A DNA stretch of 64,000 nucleotides from Shimia thalassica. Lineage in GTDB: Bacteria > Pseudomonadota > Alphaproteobacteria > Rhodobacterales > Rhodobacteraceae. This document shows, piece after piece, positions 35,527 through 44,530 of this stretch. The stretch is taken from the NCBI RefSeq assembly GCF_001458215.1, contig NZ_CYTW01000001.1, forward strand, positions 744,001 to 808,000. The letters run 5' to 3'. The notes under the pieces were generated by a model. The model was not told the origin of the DNA, searched no databases, and was given only the letters and a program-made list of their open reading frames with translations. Position numbers and translations under genes: made by a program. The stretch's first letter is position 1. Every line of letters begins with the position of its first letter.

Positions 35527-36756
35527 TTAGCCTTGGTATTTGGACAGGATCATCGACCCGTTTGTACCGCCAAAGCCAAAGCTGTTTGTCATGACGCTGT
35601 CGAGACCGGCATTTTCTACAAGCGCGGTGGCGATTTCGCCCTCGTTGATTGCGGGATCCTGTGTTTCCACGTTGATCGACGGGGTGATAAAGTCGTTGTC
35701 CAGCATCAGCAGGCAGAAGATAGCCTCAAGAGCACCAGCGGCGCCTTGAGCGTGTCCTGTCATCGATTTGGTCGACGAAATCGGCGGCTGCTCCATGCCT
35801 TCAAAGACACGACGGACCGCTTCGACTTCGCCCACATCCCCAACAGGTGTCGAGGTGCCGTGTGCGTTGATGTAATCCACCTTGCGACCCTCGGGCAGGG
35901 TTTGCAGGGCCAGACGCATCGCGCGCTCGCCGCCTTCACCAGATGGGGCCACCATGTCATGGCCGTCCGAAGTTGCCGCGAAACCGGTGACTTCGGCGTA
36001 AATCTTGGCGCCACGCGCCAGCGCATGGTCGAGGTCTTCCAGCACAACCATGCCGCCACCACCGGAAATCACGAACCCGTCGCGGTTTTCGTCAAACGCG
36101 CGCGAGGCCTTTTCGGGGGTGTCGTTATACTTGGACGACATCGCGCCCATGGCGTCGAACAGGCAGGACAGGGTCCAGTCCAGCTCTTCGCCGCCACCCG
36201 CGAACATCACGTCCTGCTTGCCCATCATGATCTGCTCGGCCGCGTTGCCGATGCAATGCAGCGATGTCGAACAGGCCGAGGTGATGGAATAGTTGATGCC
36301 CTTGATCTTGAAGGCCGTCGCGAGGTTGGCCGAGATTGTCGAAGACATGCATTTGGGCACGGCAAAGGGGCCAATGCGCTTGGTTGCGCCGGTCTTTGCC
36401 ACCGTTTGGTGCGCGGTCAACATCGCGCTGGTCGAAGGGCCGCCCGATCCGGCCACAAGGCCGGTGCGGACGTTCACAACGTCGTCTTCGCCAAGGCCCG
36501 CATCTGCAATCGCCTGACTCATGGCGACATGTGCATAGGCTGCGCCATCCCCCATGAAACGCAATGTGCGCTTGTCGACGTGCTCTTTGGTGTCGATCTT
36601 GAGAGTGCCCGCAACCTGGCTGCGGAACCCGTGCTCAGCCATCTCGGGGCTGGCCTCGATACCTGATTTACCTGCTTTCAGCGAGGCGATGACCTCTTCG
36701 GCATTGTTGCCGATGGATGAAACGATGCCCAATCCGGTGACGACGACACGACGCAT
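35527..36756 (-). CDS. fabB: 3-oxoacyl-[acyl-carrier-protein] synthase I FabB
   Basis: 409 residues. It elongates acyl-ACPs, including the unsaturated branch created by FabA. Thiolase-fold Cys-His-His triad: C162 ([12 protein letters not shown]), H299 ([11 protein letters not shown]) and H335 ([11 protein letters not shown]). The FabB type is favoured over FabF by length, by the [16 protein letters not shown] start and by linkage with fabA. A good promoter is seen 29 bases upstream. The small lipoprotein gene lies between it and fabA. Confidence 0.95.
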   Translation of the reverse strand: MRRVVVTGLGIVSSIGNNAEEVIASLKAGKSGIEASPEMAEHGFRSQVAGTLKIDTKEHVDKRTLRFMGDGAAYAHVAMSQAIADAGLGEDDVVNVRTGLVAGSGGPSTSAMLTAHQTVAKTGATKRIGPFAVPKCMSSTISANLATAFKIKGINYSITSACSTSLHCIGNAAEQIMMGKQDVMFAGGGEELDWTLSCLFDAMGAMSSKYNDTPEKASRAFDENRDGFVISGGGGMVVLEDLDHALARGAKIYAEVTGFAATSDGHDMVAPSGEGGERAMRLALQTLPEGRKVDYINAHGTSTPVGDVGEVEAVRRVFEGMEQPPISSTKSMTGHAQGAAGALEAIFCLLMLDNDFITPSINVETQDPAINEGEIATALVENAGLDSVMTNSFGFGGTNGSMILSKYQG

Positions 36757-36784
36757 ACGTGCTCTCCCTTATTTGCTTATGTCT

Positions 36785-36813
36785 TTAGTATGCATTGGGG
36801 GCGTCAGGTGCAA
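36785..36813 (-). promoter_or_regulatory. Candidate promoter of fabB
   Basis: On the minus strand TTGCAC and TACTAA are separated by 17 bases, ending 29 bases before the fabB start. It implies fabB is not simply read through from fabA. Confidence 0.6.
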
Positions 36814-36918
36814 GATGGGTAAATGAACACAGAGGTCCCAAGACCCGAAAGTCAGCCCGATAAGCCAGTATTCGGAGGACAAAACAACGAGAGGTTGGGT
36901 TTCTTTTCTATTGCCTGC

Positions 36919-37323
36919 TTAGCCCGAGAGGATAAGGGAGTGTTTGTTACGTGTTGCTTTGCAAATGTCGTCTGTTGCAGCTGATGATGTCCCATCAGCG
37001 AACTTGACATAGACTTCGAAAACACATGTTCCGTTTCCGTCATCAATGTTGAAAGCCTTGCTTTCTCCGGACTTGATATTCGCCCCGAATGGCAACAGGT
37101 CGACCATCCCCTCGGCGTTGCTATTGATAAGATCAAGGGTGGGTTGTCTGCTTGCCGGTGTTGTTCCGGGTCTGCCTACGTAAATCGAAATGACAGGGCT
37201 TGGGTCTAAATTGCCAACATGAAGTATTCTTTGTTGGCCGTCGTTGCTTGACGGTGTCGTGCAGGATGCGAGCATGGCAAAAGCCAAAGCTCCCACTGGG
37301 TATAGCTTTGAAATAGTATGCAT
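36919..37323 (-). CDS. Small putative lipoprotein between fabA and fabB
   Basis: 134 residues. Lipoprotein signal peptide with lipobox LASC (18-21), so C21 is the predicted lipid anchor, followed by a short Ser/Asp-rich tether and a beta-rich domain with two further cysteines near residues 99 (GTC) and 120 (DIC) that could form a disulfide. I do not recognise a family. AGGGAGA precedes the start. Its base composition is visibly more AT-rich than the fab genes on either side, and it interrupts an otherwise common fabA-fabB pairing, so it may be an insertion. Function unknown. Confidence 0.75.
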   Translation of the reverse strand: MHTISKLYPVGALAFAMLASCTTPSSNDGQQRILHVGNLDPSPVISIYVGRPGTTPASRQPTLDLINSNAEGMVDLLPFGANIKSGESKAFNIDDGNGTCVFEVYVKFADGTSSAATDDICKATRNKHSLILSG

Positions 37324-37496
37324 TTCTGAAAATCTCCCTAAAGATCAAACCTGTCACTTTTGAACCTCAGAAGCAATGAAAGTTAATTTTTGACATTGGG
37401 ACGCTGTCCGTTCGGGGACGTCAAATCCTTGGTTGTTCGGGTTGCTGCCGTGGCGTTCGTTGGCCCGCCGGTTTGAAAGTTCGCCGTGCGCATAAA

Positions 37497-37524
37497 CAAA
37501 AAAAGAGGCCCACAGGCCTCTTTC
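37497..37524 (-). terminator. Rho-independent terminator of fabA
   Basis: 7-bp stem AGAGGCC/GGCCTCT with a TGTG loop and seven T on the minus strand, 30 bases after the fabA stop. The lipoprotein and fabB genes downstream therefore need their own promoters. Confidence 0.88.
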
Positions 37525-37554
37525 CATCTGGATCACGTCAGGGTCGTGCGGCGC

Positions 37555-38061
37555 TTATTCTGGCGCGAGACCGACGCGCATGTCTTTGACCTGATAAATC
37601 TCTTCGCCATCCGCATGCACGGTGCCGTTCGCAACACCCAGTTTCAGTTTGCGATCAATGATGCGGGTGAAATCCACGTGATAGGTCAGCATCTTGCGGT
37701 CAGGTTTGACCATGCCCTTCAGCTTCACTTCGCCAACGCCCATCGCCATGCCTTTGCCTGGCATCCCGCGCCAGCCGAGGTTAAAGCCGGTCAGCTGCCA
37801 CAGACCGTCCAGACCCAGACAGCCGGGCATGATCGGGTTGCCGGGGAAGTGGCAGTCGAAGAACCACAGGTCGGGTGTGATATCGAATTCTGCGATCACG
37901 TGGCCTTTGCCGAACTCTCCGCCGTCCGCAGAGATATCAGTGATGCGGTCCATCATCAGCATGGGTGGCATAGGAAGCTGCGCATTGCCGGGGCCGAAAA
38001 GTTCGCCACGGGCGCATTTCAGCAAGTCCTCTTTGTCGAAGCTGGTTGGGTAGTTGGCCAT
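37555..38061 (-). CDS. fabA: 3-hydroxydecanoyl-[acyl-carrier-protein] dehydratase/isomerase FabA
   Basis: 168 residues. It makes and isomerises trans-2-decenoyl-ACP, opening the anaerobic unsaturated fatty acid pathway. Hotdog fold with H71 ([15 protein letters not shown]) and D85 (GLDGLWQL), the FabA (not FabZ) pattern and length. Divergent from irr. A promoter candidate lies 42-70 bases upstream. Confidence 0.97.
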   Translation of the reverse strand: MANYPTSFDKEDLLKCARGELFGPGNAQLPMPPMLMMDRITDISADGGEFGKGHVIAEFDITPDLWFFDCHFPGNPIMPGCLGLDGLWQLTGFNLGWRGMPGKGMAMGVGEVKLKGMVKPDRKMLTYHVDFTRIIDRKLKLGVANGTVHADGEEIYQVKDMRVGLAPE

Positions 38062-38103
38062 GCGGGTATGCCCCTTATCGTCTGTGTCTGTTGCTTATGA
38101 CCC

Positions 38104-38132
38104 CTCTAGCACCCTGTGAAAGGGTCCTGCAA
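38104..38132 (-). promoter_or_regulatory. Candidate fabA promoter with an inverted repeat in the spacer
   Basis: TTGCAG and CTAGAG separated by 17 bases on the minus strand. The spacer holds the inverted repeat ACCCT-GTGAA-AGGGT (38111-38125), placed where a repressor would block the promoter. The -10 box is poor, so confidence is limited. Confidence 0.4.
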
Positions 38133-38173
38133 GTGCGGCCATGTCACAGTATGTGCGAAGGTTGCGATTGATT

Positions 38174-38208
38174 TTCAATTGAATTTTGCGGGCCGAAGGC
38201 CTTATATT
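38174..38208 (+). promoter_or_regulatory. Candidate irr promoter with overlapping palindrome
   Basis: TTGAAT (38179-38184) and TTATAT (38202-38207) with a 17-base spacer, 27 bases before irr. The perfect palindrome TTCAATTGAA (38174-38183) covers the -35 box and could be an operator. It does not match the usual Irr ICE box by eye. Confidence 0.55.
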
Positions 38209-38234
38209 GGCCTGCAAACAAAAGGTGCGCCCGC

Positions 38235-38651
38235 ATGAATGAGCAAGCAATCACCATAGGAACCAACTGGCTGTCCGGTGCCGGACTGCGCCCGACGCGC
38301 CAGCGCGTTGCTTTGGCGTCGCTGCTGGTGGGCGATGGCATGGATCGACATGTGACGGCAGAAAGCCTGTATGCCGATGTTTGCGAGCGCGGTGAAAGTG
38401 TCTCTCTTGCGACTGTTTACAATACCTTGCGTGCTTTTTGTGACGCGGGCTTGATGCAGGAGATTACGGTGGATGGATCGAAAAGCTATTTCGATACCAA
38501 CACTCATGATCATCCGCATTTCTTTTGGGAAGAAGATCGCGTGCTGACCGATGCACCTGCCGATCAACTCGAGATTCTGCGTTTGCCAGAGCTTCCCGAA
38601 GGGGCGGAGATTTCGAAAGTTGACGTCGTGATACGTCTGCGTCGCAAGTAA
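38235..38651 (+). CDS. irr: Iron response regulator Irr (Fur family)
   Basis: 138 residues. Fur-superfamily regulator that in alphaproteobacteria represses or activates iron-dependent genes according to heme status. Winged helix: GLRPTRQRVALASLL (17-31) and SLATVYNTLRAFCDAGLM; the HxH-type motif H91-D-H93-P-H95 that binds heme in Irr proteins is present. There is no N-terminal heme regulatory motif of the Bradyrhizobium type (GCPWHD), so turnover may differ. It lacks the C-terminal CxxC pairs of many Fur proteins. Divergent from fabA. Confidence 0.93.
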   Translation: MNEQAITIGTNWLSGAGLRPTRQRVALASLLVGDGMDRHVTAESLYADVCERGESVSLATVYNTLRAFCDAGLMQEITVDGSKSYFDTNTHDHPHFFWEEDRVLTDAPADQLEILRLPELPEGAEISKVDVVIRLRRK

Positions 38652-38811
38652 TTCGTTCGAAAATTTTGCCAGATTGATTGGGTTCGCCCGATTGAGGGCC
38701 GTGTTTCTATGCCAATGTTTGGTGTGAGACCGCAGTTATGCCAGATTTCCAGTCTTGTCTTTCAAGCTGGCCACATGACACAGTCGCCCCGACTGAAACG
38801 AGGGGATTTTC

Positions 38812-39798
38812 ATGAAAGCGGTGGTTTATCAGGAATTTGGCGCAGCCTCGGATGTGCTGCGGCTTGACGATATGGAATCTCCGGTGGCGGGACCGGGCGA
38901 GGTGTTGGTGCGCGTCGCGTTTTCGGGTGTGAACCCGTCCGATGTCAAAGCGCGCAGCGGCACAAGGCCGGGCGTAACCAAACCCGCATTCCCGATGATC
39001 ATTCCACACAGTGACGGTTCGGGCATAATCGAAGCGGTGGGAGAGGGCGTTGATCCTTCCCGCGTGGGCGAACAGGTCTGGATCTGGAACGGCCAATGGC
39101 AGCGGGCCTCGGGGACCTGCTCAGAATATATCGCGTTGCCGGCATCGCAAGCTGTGGCACTGCCCGACGGCGTGTCACTTGAAAGCGGTGCGGTGCTGGG
39201 TATTCCCGGCCTCACGGCAGCGCACTGTGTGTTTGGCGGTGGCGCTGTGACCGGAAAAACCGTTTTGATCAGTGGCGGCGCAGGGACTGTTGGGTATCTT
39301 GCAGTGCAATTGGCCAAATGGGGTGGGGCGAAAGTCATCGCGACAGGGTCTCCTCGCGATTTCGATCGTATGACGGCGGCTGGTGCAGATCACGTCGTTG
39401 ACTATCGAAGCGAAACTTTGGCGGCTGACATACTGGCGGCCAATGGCGGCGCTTGTCTGGATATGGCAGTCGAAGTGGAGTTCGGCGTCAACGTGGGCCT
39501 GCTGGCCGAAGTCATGGCCGAAAATGCCAGAGTTGCGATTTATGGATCAGCCAAAAACATGGCGCCCGAAATTCCCTTTGGCCCTTTGCTGTTCAAGGCG
39601 CTGACACTGGATATTGTCCTGATTTACATCCTGCCAGAGGCACCCCGGGCAGAGGCGATCAATCAGTTGCATGCTGCGCTGACGGATGGCGCTTTGGACT
39701 TGCCCATCGCGCACGTATTCTCTCCGCAAGAAGCGGCACAGGCACATGAGGCCGTCGAAGCGGGCGGTCGCGCGGGTGCTGTTCTCGTCGGGTTCTAA
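38812..39798 (+). CDS. NADPH:quinone reductase-like zinc-independent dehydrogenase
   Basis: 328 residues. MDR family, QOR type: no catalytic zinc cysteines, N-terminal GroES-like domain (NPSDVKARSGTRPG), and the nucleotide motif ISGGAGTVGYLAVQLAK near 155-171. It reduces quinones or enones with NADPH in characterised members; the substrate here is unknown. The ATG at 38812 is preceded by GAGGGGA. Its stop overlaps the stop of the convergent PLD gene by about 3 bases. Confidence 0.9.
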   Translation: MKAVVYQEFGAASDVLRLDDMESPVAGPGEVLVRVAFSGVNPSDVKARSGTRPGVTKPAFPMIIPHSDGSGIIEAVGEGVDPSRVGEQVWIWNGQWQRASGTCSEYIALPASQAVALPDGVSLESGAVLGIPGLTAAHCVFGGGAVTGKTVLISGGAGTVGYLAVQLAKWGGAKVIATGSPRDFDRMTAAGADHVVDYRSETLAADILAANGGACLDMAVEVEFGVNVGLLAEVMAENARVAIYGSAKNMAPEIPFGPLLFKALTLDIVLIYILPEAPRAEAINQLHAALTDGALDLPIAHVFSPQEAAQAHEAVEAGGRAGAVLVGF

Positions 39799-41315
39799 AG
39801 AAGCCCTTCCAGACCGAAAACCTGTGGCAGCACTGCCAGAAAGTGCTGCCAGCCGGTGGCACCGGGTTCTTTATAGGCCACCTCTTCGGGCCCGCCGCTC
39901 CACGTCCAGATAAATTCGCCATTGTCGTCGAGTGTCACCTGATAGGCATAGTTGGTCAGCGACGTTTCGAGCCGTTTCAAAAGAGCTGTCGCATATGCGG
40001 GGCTCTGGATGAACAACCCGATTTCAGAGTTGGTCTTGACCGATCTCGGGTCCAGATTGAGCGAGCCAACAAATACCCTGTCCTGGTCAAAAATCGCCAT
40101 CTTGGTGTGCAAGGTGATCGGCAGGTCCTGATCGGCAGGGATGTCACCCAAGGCGTTGAGTGCGTCCTCGCGGAGTTCGTAAAGCTCTATACCGGTTTCA
40201 AGCAAAGCCTTGCGGTGGCGGGTATACCCACCGTGGACATATGCGTGATTGTTCGATGCTAGTGAATTGGTAATGATCCGGACCCTGATCCCCTGTGCGC
40301 GCAAATCCTGAAAGAAACGGGCGCCATAGTTTTCGGGAACGAAATAGGGGGTTATCAGCGTGACCTGATCCGTGCTGCGCCGCATTTCGGCAAACAGGTG
40401 TTCGCCCAGAATGTGTGGGCCTTGGCCATCTGGGTTACGCAGCTTTTCAGGTGTGTCAAAGACGAGCTCTGACGTGCCCCAAAAAGGAGCGCGGGTTCCG
40501 TTGTCGATCTCTGCCAGATAAGGTGTCGAAATGGCTTGGCGATAGGCGTCAATCTCTGCGTCACTGATATCATAGCGCCACGTGGGATCGTCCGTGATGG
40601 TCTTTCCGTTCTTTGCAACAACATCAAAGTTGGCAAGCGGCACCGAAAGCTGGTCATTCCAGTAAGTGTCGAAGGCAAGATCCAGTTCGCGCGCTTCGGG
40701 GCCGAAGATCAGAACGTCATAATCCGCGAAGGCTTGGGTCGGCTTCAGTTCGTAATATTCATCTGCATAGTTACGCCCGCCCATGATCGCGATCGAGCCG
40801 TCCATCACGAAGGACTTGATATGCATGCGCCGGTTGACCCGTTTGAAATCCCACAGAAACCCCATCTGTTTCGGGGCATTGCGCGAAGTCGGATTGAACA
40901 CGCGCATCTCGATGTTGCGGTGGGCATCCAGTGCGGCGAGGTCTTCGTCCGGCACGGTGGTGAATACATCGTCAAACAGGAAACGCACGCGCACGCCACG
41001 GTCTGCCGCATCAAAGATACGATTCATGATCAACTTGCTGGCCGTATCGGGTTTGATCAGAAAAGTCGCAATATCCAGACTATGTTGGGCCTGTTCGATC
41101 ATCCGCAATCGTGCGCCTAAGGCATCGGTGCCGCTGGATAACTCAAAGTAACCTGATCTGGTTGGATTGGGTCCAAGTTCGGACGCGACCACCGGATGCA
41201 GGAATGTGCTTTGCTCGGTGCTCAAGGCGCGTGTCACCTCGCGGGGGGCGTCAAACGGAACATAGGCGCAAGCCGAGACAAGGCCAGCCAAGGCCGCAGC
41301 GCAAAGCAGGCGCAT
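39795..41315 (-). CDS. Phospholipase D-family lipoprotein (cardiolipin synthase-like)
   Basis: 506 residues. Lipobox VSAC with C16 as predicted lipid anchor, so it is exported. Two HKD catalytic motifs: H165-x-K167-x4-D172 (HIKSFVMDG) and H403-x-K405-x4-D410 (HTKMAIFDQ). The layout resembles YmdC/ClsC-type enzymes that transfer phosphatidyl groups. The start at 41315 gives the signal peptide MRLLCAAALAGLVSAC; a frame running to 41402 lies inside the neighbouring gene. It follows the GT-like gene by 5 bases, suggesting a joint role in envelope lipids, which is inferred. Confidence 0.88.
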   Translation of the reverse strand: MRLLCAAALAGLVSACAYVPFDAPREVTRALSTEQSTFLHPVVASELGPNPTRSGYFELSSGTDALGARLRMIEQAQHSLDIATFLIKPDTASKLIMNRIFDAADRGVRVRFLFDDVFTTVPDEDLAALDAHRNIEMRVFNPTSRNAPKQMGFLWDFKRVNRRMHIKSFVMDGSIAIMGGRNYADEYYELKPTQAFADYDVLIFGPEARELDLAFDTYWNDQLSVPLANFDVVAKNGKTITDDPTWRYDISDAEIDAYRQAISTPYLAEIDNGTRAPFWGTSELVFDTPEKLRNPDGQGPHILGEHLFAEMRRSTDQVTLITPYFVPENYGARFFQDLRAQGIRVRIITNSLASNNHAYVHGGYTRHRKALLETGIELYELREDALNALGDIPADQDLPITLHTKMAIFDQDRVFVGSLNLDPRSVKTNSEIGLFIQSPAYATALLKRLETSLTNYAYQVTLDDNGEFIWTWSGGPEEVAYKEPGATGWQHFLAVLPQVFGLEGLL

Positions 41316-41320
41316 TTTGC

Positions 41321-42190
41321 CTAGAACCACTGGCCCGGCTCCATCAGGCCAAGATCCAAAAGCTGTCTCGAATGCCATTCGAACGGCACCGAGTTGTGCC
41401 ATTCAAAGGTGTCGATGTCATATTTGCTGCCCGGATTTCGCTTGAGCGCTTTGGCCGTGCGGAAGGAACACACAGCCGCGGTGAGGTTGTTGTGCCACTC
41501 GCAGGCATAGGTGTTGTATTCTTCATCGTTAAAGGTGAAGTCAGGCAAAATTTGCAAATCGGGTTTTGATTTGAAAAGCGAAATCCGGTCGATCTTGCGT
41601 CGTACGGCGGGGACGTGTTCTTCGAATCGCCACCGCAATCCACCGAAAAAGTCCAGCTGCCGTTCTTTGGGATAATTGTGATTGTCCGGGTTTGCGCGCG
41701 CCAAAGCATAATAACCGGACCGATCCAGAAGCGTGTCCTCAAGCGAGACAGCATCGGGGTTTTTCTCAAGATCCTGAGAATAAAGGTCCACAACATAGGT
41801 GAGCATGGCACTGCGCCGCTCTTCTGTGTGGAACGTCAGCATTTCGCCAATGCTTCGGTTTTCGCAGAACGGAAAGAACAGGTATTCTGCGTTAAAGCAG
41901 TAATACATCCAGATGTCCGGCGCGGCGGCGATGATCGCATTCATCGCGTGGATCATGCCCATGCCGGACGGGTTTTCCAAACCGACCCGAGAAATCTCTG
42001 CTTCCAGGTCTTCGGGCACATAAAAGCTTTTGGGAACCAGCAGGACAATGTGCTTAAAGCCAAGTTGTTGGTGATGGCGCAACGTCGTGTCCATTTCGGT
42101 TTCATCTTCTCCGAAAATGAAAGCGACCGGCCCTTTGGTCAGTACGGCGCGGCCGTTCTTGAGAAAGTCCAACAAACTTGCGTATTTCAT
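41321..42190 (-). CDS. Putative GT-A-fold (glycosyltransferase 2-like) protein with degenerate metal site
   Basis: 289 residues, soluble. The N-terminal half looks like glycosyltransferases of the GT2_4/GT92 sort: FIFGEDETEMDTTLRHHQQL then GFKHIVLLVPKS, where family members carry a segment on transfer to a 'person-like' acceptor followed by DADEF. Here the latter reads NAEYLFFP (100-107), lacking the acidic pair that binds the metal. The C-terminal half (about 150-289) is rich in W, F and H and ends in FEWHSRQLLDLGLM. Coupled to the PLD lipoprotein gene. Assignment is by pattern only. Confidence 0.5.
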   Translation of the reverse strand: MKYASLLDFLKNGRAVLTKGPVAFIFGEDETEMDTTLRHHQQLGFKHIVLLVPKSFYVPEDLEAEISRVGLENPSGMGMIHAMNAIIAAAPDIWMYYCFNAEYLFFPFCENRSIGEMLTFHTEERRSAMLTYVVDLYSQDLEKNPDAVSLEDTLLDRSGYYALARANPDNHNYPKERQLDFFGGLRWRFEEHVPAVRRKIDRISLFKSKPDLQILPDFTFNDEEYNTYACEWHNNLTAAVCSFRTAKALKRNPGSKYDIDTFEWHNSVPFEWHSRQLLDLGLMEPGQWF

Positions 42191-42301
42191 GGGTATGCCC
42201 TGCTCTTGTTGCTGCGCAGAATCGATCAATTTGTCATGCATTGCAAGACACACCAGTTATGATGTAGTGAAGCGCCTTGAAATCGCGACGGGACCGGGTA
42301 C

Positions 42302-43624
42302 ATGGCCAACGAGAAAAAGCTCTTTATCAAGACATATGGCTGTCAGATGAACGTATATGACAGTGAACGCATGGTCGAAGCCATGGGCGGGGCTGGATAT
42401 ACCACGACGGATACCCCCGACGACGCGGACATGATCCTTTTGAACACCTGTCACATCCGTGAAAAGGCGGCAGAAAAAGTCTACTCGGAATTGGGGCGCT
42501 TCAAGGGGCTGAAAGCGGAAAAACCAGATTTGAAGATTGGTGTTGCGGGCTGTGTTGCACAGGCCGAGGGCGAAGAAATCATGCGCCGCCAGCCTATTGT
42601 CGATCTGGTAGTTGGCCCGCAGGCTTATCACCGTCTTCCCGAGATGGAAGCCAAGACCCAGCAGGGCGCCAAGGCTCTGGACACTGATTTCCCCGAAGAA
42701 GACAAATTTGAAAAGCTGAAAGGCCGCCCAAAGGCCAAACGTGGGCCAGCGGCGTTTTTGACGGTTCAGGAAGGGTGTGACAAGTTTTGCGCCTTTTGTG
42801 TTGTGCCCTACACACGCGGGGCAGAAGTGTCGCGTCCGGTCGAACGTATCCTGACAGAGGCCCGCGATCTCGTTGAGCGCGGCGTGCGTGAAATCACCTT
42901 GCTGGGCCAGAATGTGAATGCCTATCACGGGCTGTCAGGTGGGGGAGACAGCTGGTCGTTGGCCAAGTTGATTTGGGAGCTGGACAAGGTCGACGGTCTC
43001 GAGCGTATCCGGTTCACCACCAGCCACCCTAACGACATGATGGACGACCTGATCGAAGCGCACGGAACCTGTAAAAAGTTGATGCCTTACCTGCATCTTC
43101 CGGTGCAATCGGGCAGCAACAAAATTCTCAAACGCATGAACCGCAGCCACGACCGCGACAGCTATCTCAAGCTGGTCGAGCGTATTCGCGAAGCCCGCCC
43201 CGATATCCTGTTGTCAGGCGATTTCATCGTCGGCTTCCCCGAGGAAACCGAACAGGATTTTCAGGACACGATGGACCTGATCGAAGAAGTGAAATACGGG
43301 CAGGCGTTCAGCTTCAAATACTCCCCACGTCCCGGAACTCCCGCAGCAGAACGTGCGGTGATTGATGACGCTACTGCGTCCGAGCGCCTTTACCGTTTGC
43401 AGGCATTGATCACCCAGCAGCAGCGCGAGATCCAGGATAGCATGGTGGGACGCGAAGTGAGTGTTCTGCTTGAAAAGAATGGACGTCTTGAGGGGCAGAT
43501 GGTCGGAAAGTCCGAATATCTTCACTCGGTTCATTTGACTGCGGAAGATGCCCAGATCGGGGACCTGGTTCGCGTAAAGATCGTCAAAAGCCGCACAAAT
43601 TCTCTGGCTGGCGAATTGGTCTAG
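42302..43624 (+). CDS. miaB: tRNA-2-methylthio-N6-dimethylallyladenosine synthase MiaB
   Basis: 440 residues. Radical-SAM methylthiotransferase acting on A37 of tRNAs that read UNN codons. The N-terminal UPF0004 domain has C14, C50 and C84 for the auxiliary cluster; the radical-SAM CxxxCxxC is C159, C163, C166 (GCDKFCAFC). The C-terminal TRAM domain spans about 375-440. A single gene with no close operon partner; 324 bases follow before the next gene. Confidence 0.97.
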   Translation: MANEKKLFIKTYGCQMNVYDSERMVEAMGGAGYTTTDTPDDADMILLNTCHIREKAAEKVYSELGRFKGLKAEKPDLKIGVAGCVAQAEGEEIMRRQPIVDLVVGPQAYHRLPEMEAKTQQGAKALDTDFPEEDKFEKLKGRPKAKRGPAAFLTVQEGCDKFCAFCVVPYTRGAEVSRPVERILTEARDLVERGVREITLLGQNVNAYHGLSGGGDSWSLAKLIWELDKVDGLERIRFTTSHPNDMMDDLIEAHGTCKKLMPYLHLPVQSGSNKILKRMNRSHDRDSYLKLVERIREARPDILLSGDFIVGFPEETEQDFQDTMDLIEEVKYGQAFSFKYSPRPGTPAAERAVIDDATASERLYRLQALITQQQREIQDSMVGREVSVLLEKNGRLEGQMVGKSEYLHSVHLTAEDAQIGDLVRVKIVKSRTNSLAGELV

Positions 43625-43948
43625 ACCCGAACGGCGCAGAACAAACCGGAAAACGGCCTGAATCGTCTGCACATTCCGTGTGCAGGCGTATTTCGAGGGG
43701 CATTGCATTGGCGTGGCATTGGAAACAAAGATGCGCTTTGGGTTTGGTTGTGTGTGTTGTGTAAAAAATCGAACTGAAATGTCCGAAATTTCGCGCAGCA
43801 CGCCACATTGCTGCCACATTTTCCTACCACATGTTGTGAATTATCCTTCACACAATCTCTAAATTTGCTACAGTATGGCATATTACGAACGAGGCATGCG
43901 CTCAGGCGAGGTTACGTGCCCTAGGGGATATGTCAGAGGAAATTTGCT
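43625..43948 (+). other. Intergenic region between miaB and the OmpA-family gene
   Basis: 324 bases with no convincing gene. It holds a 7-bp hairpin CTGCACA/TGTGCAG with loop TTCCG (about 43667-43685, no T run), short direct repeats (GCATTGG twice near 43703-43722; GCCACATT twice near 43802-43820), and a promoter candidate at 43847-43874. The second half is AT-rich, consistent with a regulatory region. Confidence 0.6.
43847..43874 (+). promoter_or_regulatory. Candidate promoter of the OmpA-lipoprotein pair
   Basis: TTCACA and TACAGT separated by 16 bases, 75 bases before the GTG start of the OmpA-family gene. An imperfect inverted repeat TTGTGA/TCACACAA (about 43834-43855) overlaps the -35 box. 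Confidence 0.5.
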
Positions 43949-44524
43949 GTGGCGGACAAGACAACACATAAAGTACGGGCCGCAATCGGGGGGATCGCTG
44001 CAATTTGCATCGCAGCCGTGTCTCTCGCTCAACCAGCGGCGGCTCAGACCCAGCGAACTGTTTTGGGTCAAGAGTATGTTCCAACGGTTTGGGTTGATCC
44101 GGACGGATGCGAGCATTGGGTAATGGATGACGGTGCCGAGGGATACATGACCCCCCACGTGAGCCGTCAGGGCATTCCAGTATGCCGCCGTGGCAATGTC
44201 TGCGGTGTTATGAATTCGGATCAGTTCTTTGCGACCGATAAGTATTACATCAACTCGGCCAACAAGCAGCGTCTTCAAGAGTTCTTTCAGACCGCGACCG
44301 CGTCGACCTTTATCATTGCGGGCCACACCGACAGCCGGGCATCGGACGAATACAACATGCGGCTGAGCTATAACCGTGCCAACTCGGTTGCGAAAATTGC
44401 CCAGTCTACGGGAGCACGTGTCGTGGACGTGCGCGGATATGGCGAACGGATGCCGCGCGCTTCGAATGGTACATCCTCAGGCATGGCGCAGAATCGCCGC
44501 GTCGAAATCATCTGTTTGCGTTAA
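43949..44524 (+). CDS. OmpA-family outer-membrane protein with an N-terminal two-Cys module
   Basis: 191 residues from a GTG start with AGAGGA upstream. Signal peptide (about 1-33, PAAAQ), then a compact module at 48-79 (WVDPDGCEHW, DDGAEGY, GIPVC) with C54 and C79, then an OmpA-like peptidoglycan-binding domain (about 88-190, IIAGHTDSRASDEYNMRLSYNRA). C76-85 region adds a further cysteine. The module is repeated in the next gene. It probably anchors the envelope to peptidoglycan; the module's role is unknown. It is 6 bases from the lipoprotein gene. Confidence 0.85.
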   Translation: MADKTTHKVRAAIGGIAAICIAAVSLAQPAAAQTQRTVLGQEYVPTVWVDPDGCEHWVMDDGAEGYMTPHVSRQGIPVCRRGNVCGVMNSDQFFATDKYYINSANKQRLQEFFQTATASTFIIAGHTDSRASDEYNMRLSYNRANSVAKIAQSTGARVVDVRGYGERMPRASNGTSSGMAQNRRVEIICLR

Positions 44525-44530
44525 GGGAGA

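Noticed and set aside
38652..38811. Small gene between irr and the quinone reductase gene
   Set aside because: No frame with a ribosome binding site and credible protein sequence; the region looks like a promoter.
43700..43820. Short direct repeats as a CRISPR or iteron array
   Set aside because: Only two copies each of 7-8 bases, at irregular spacing, with no regular spacers.
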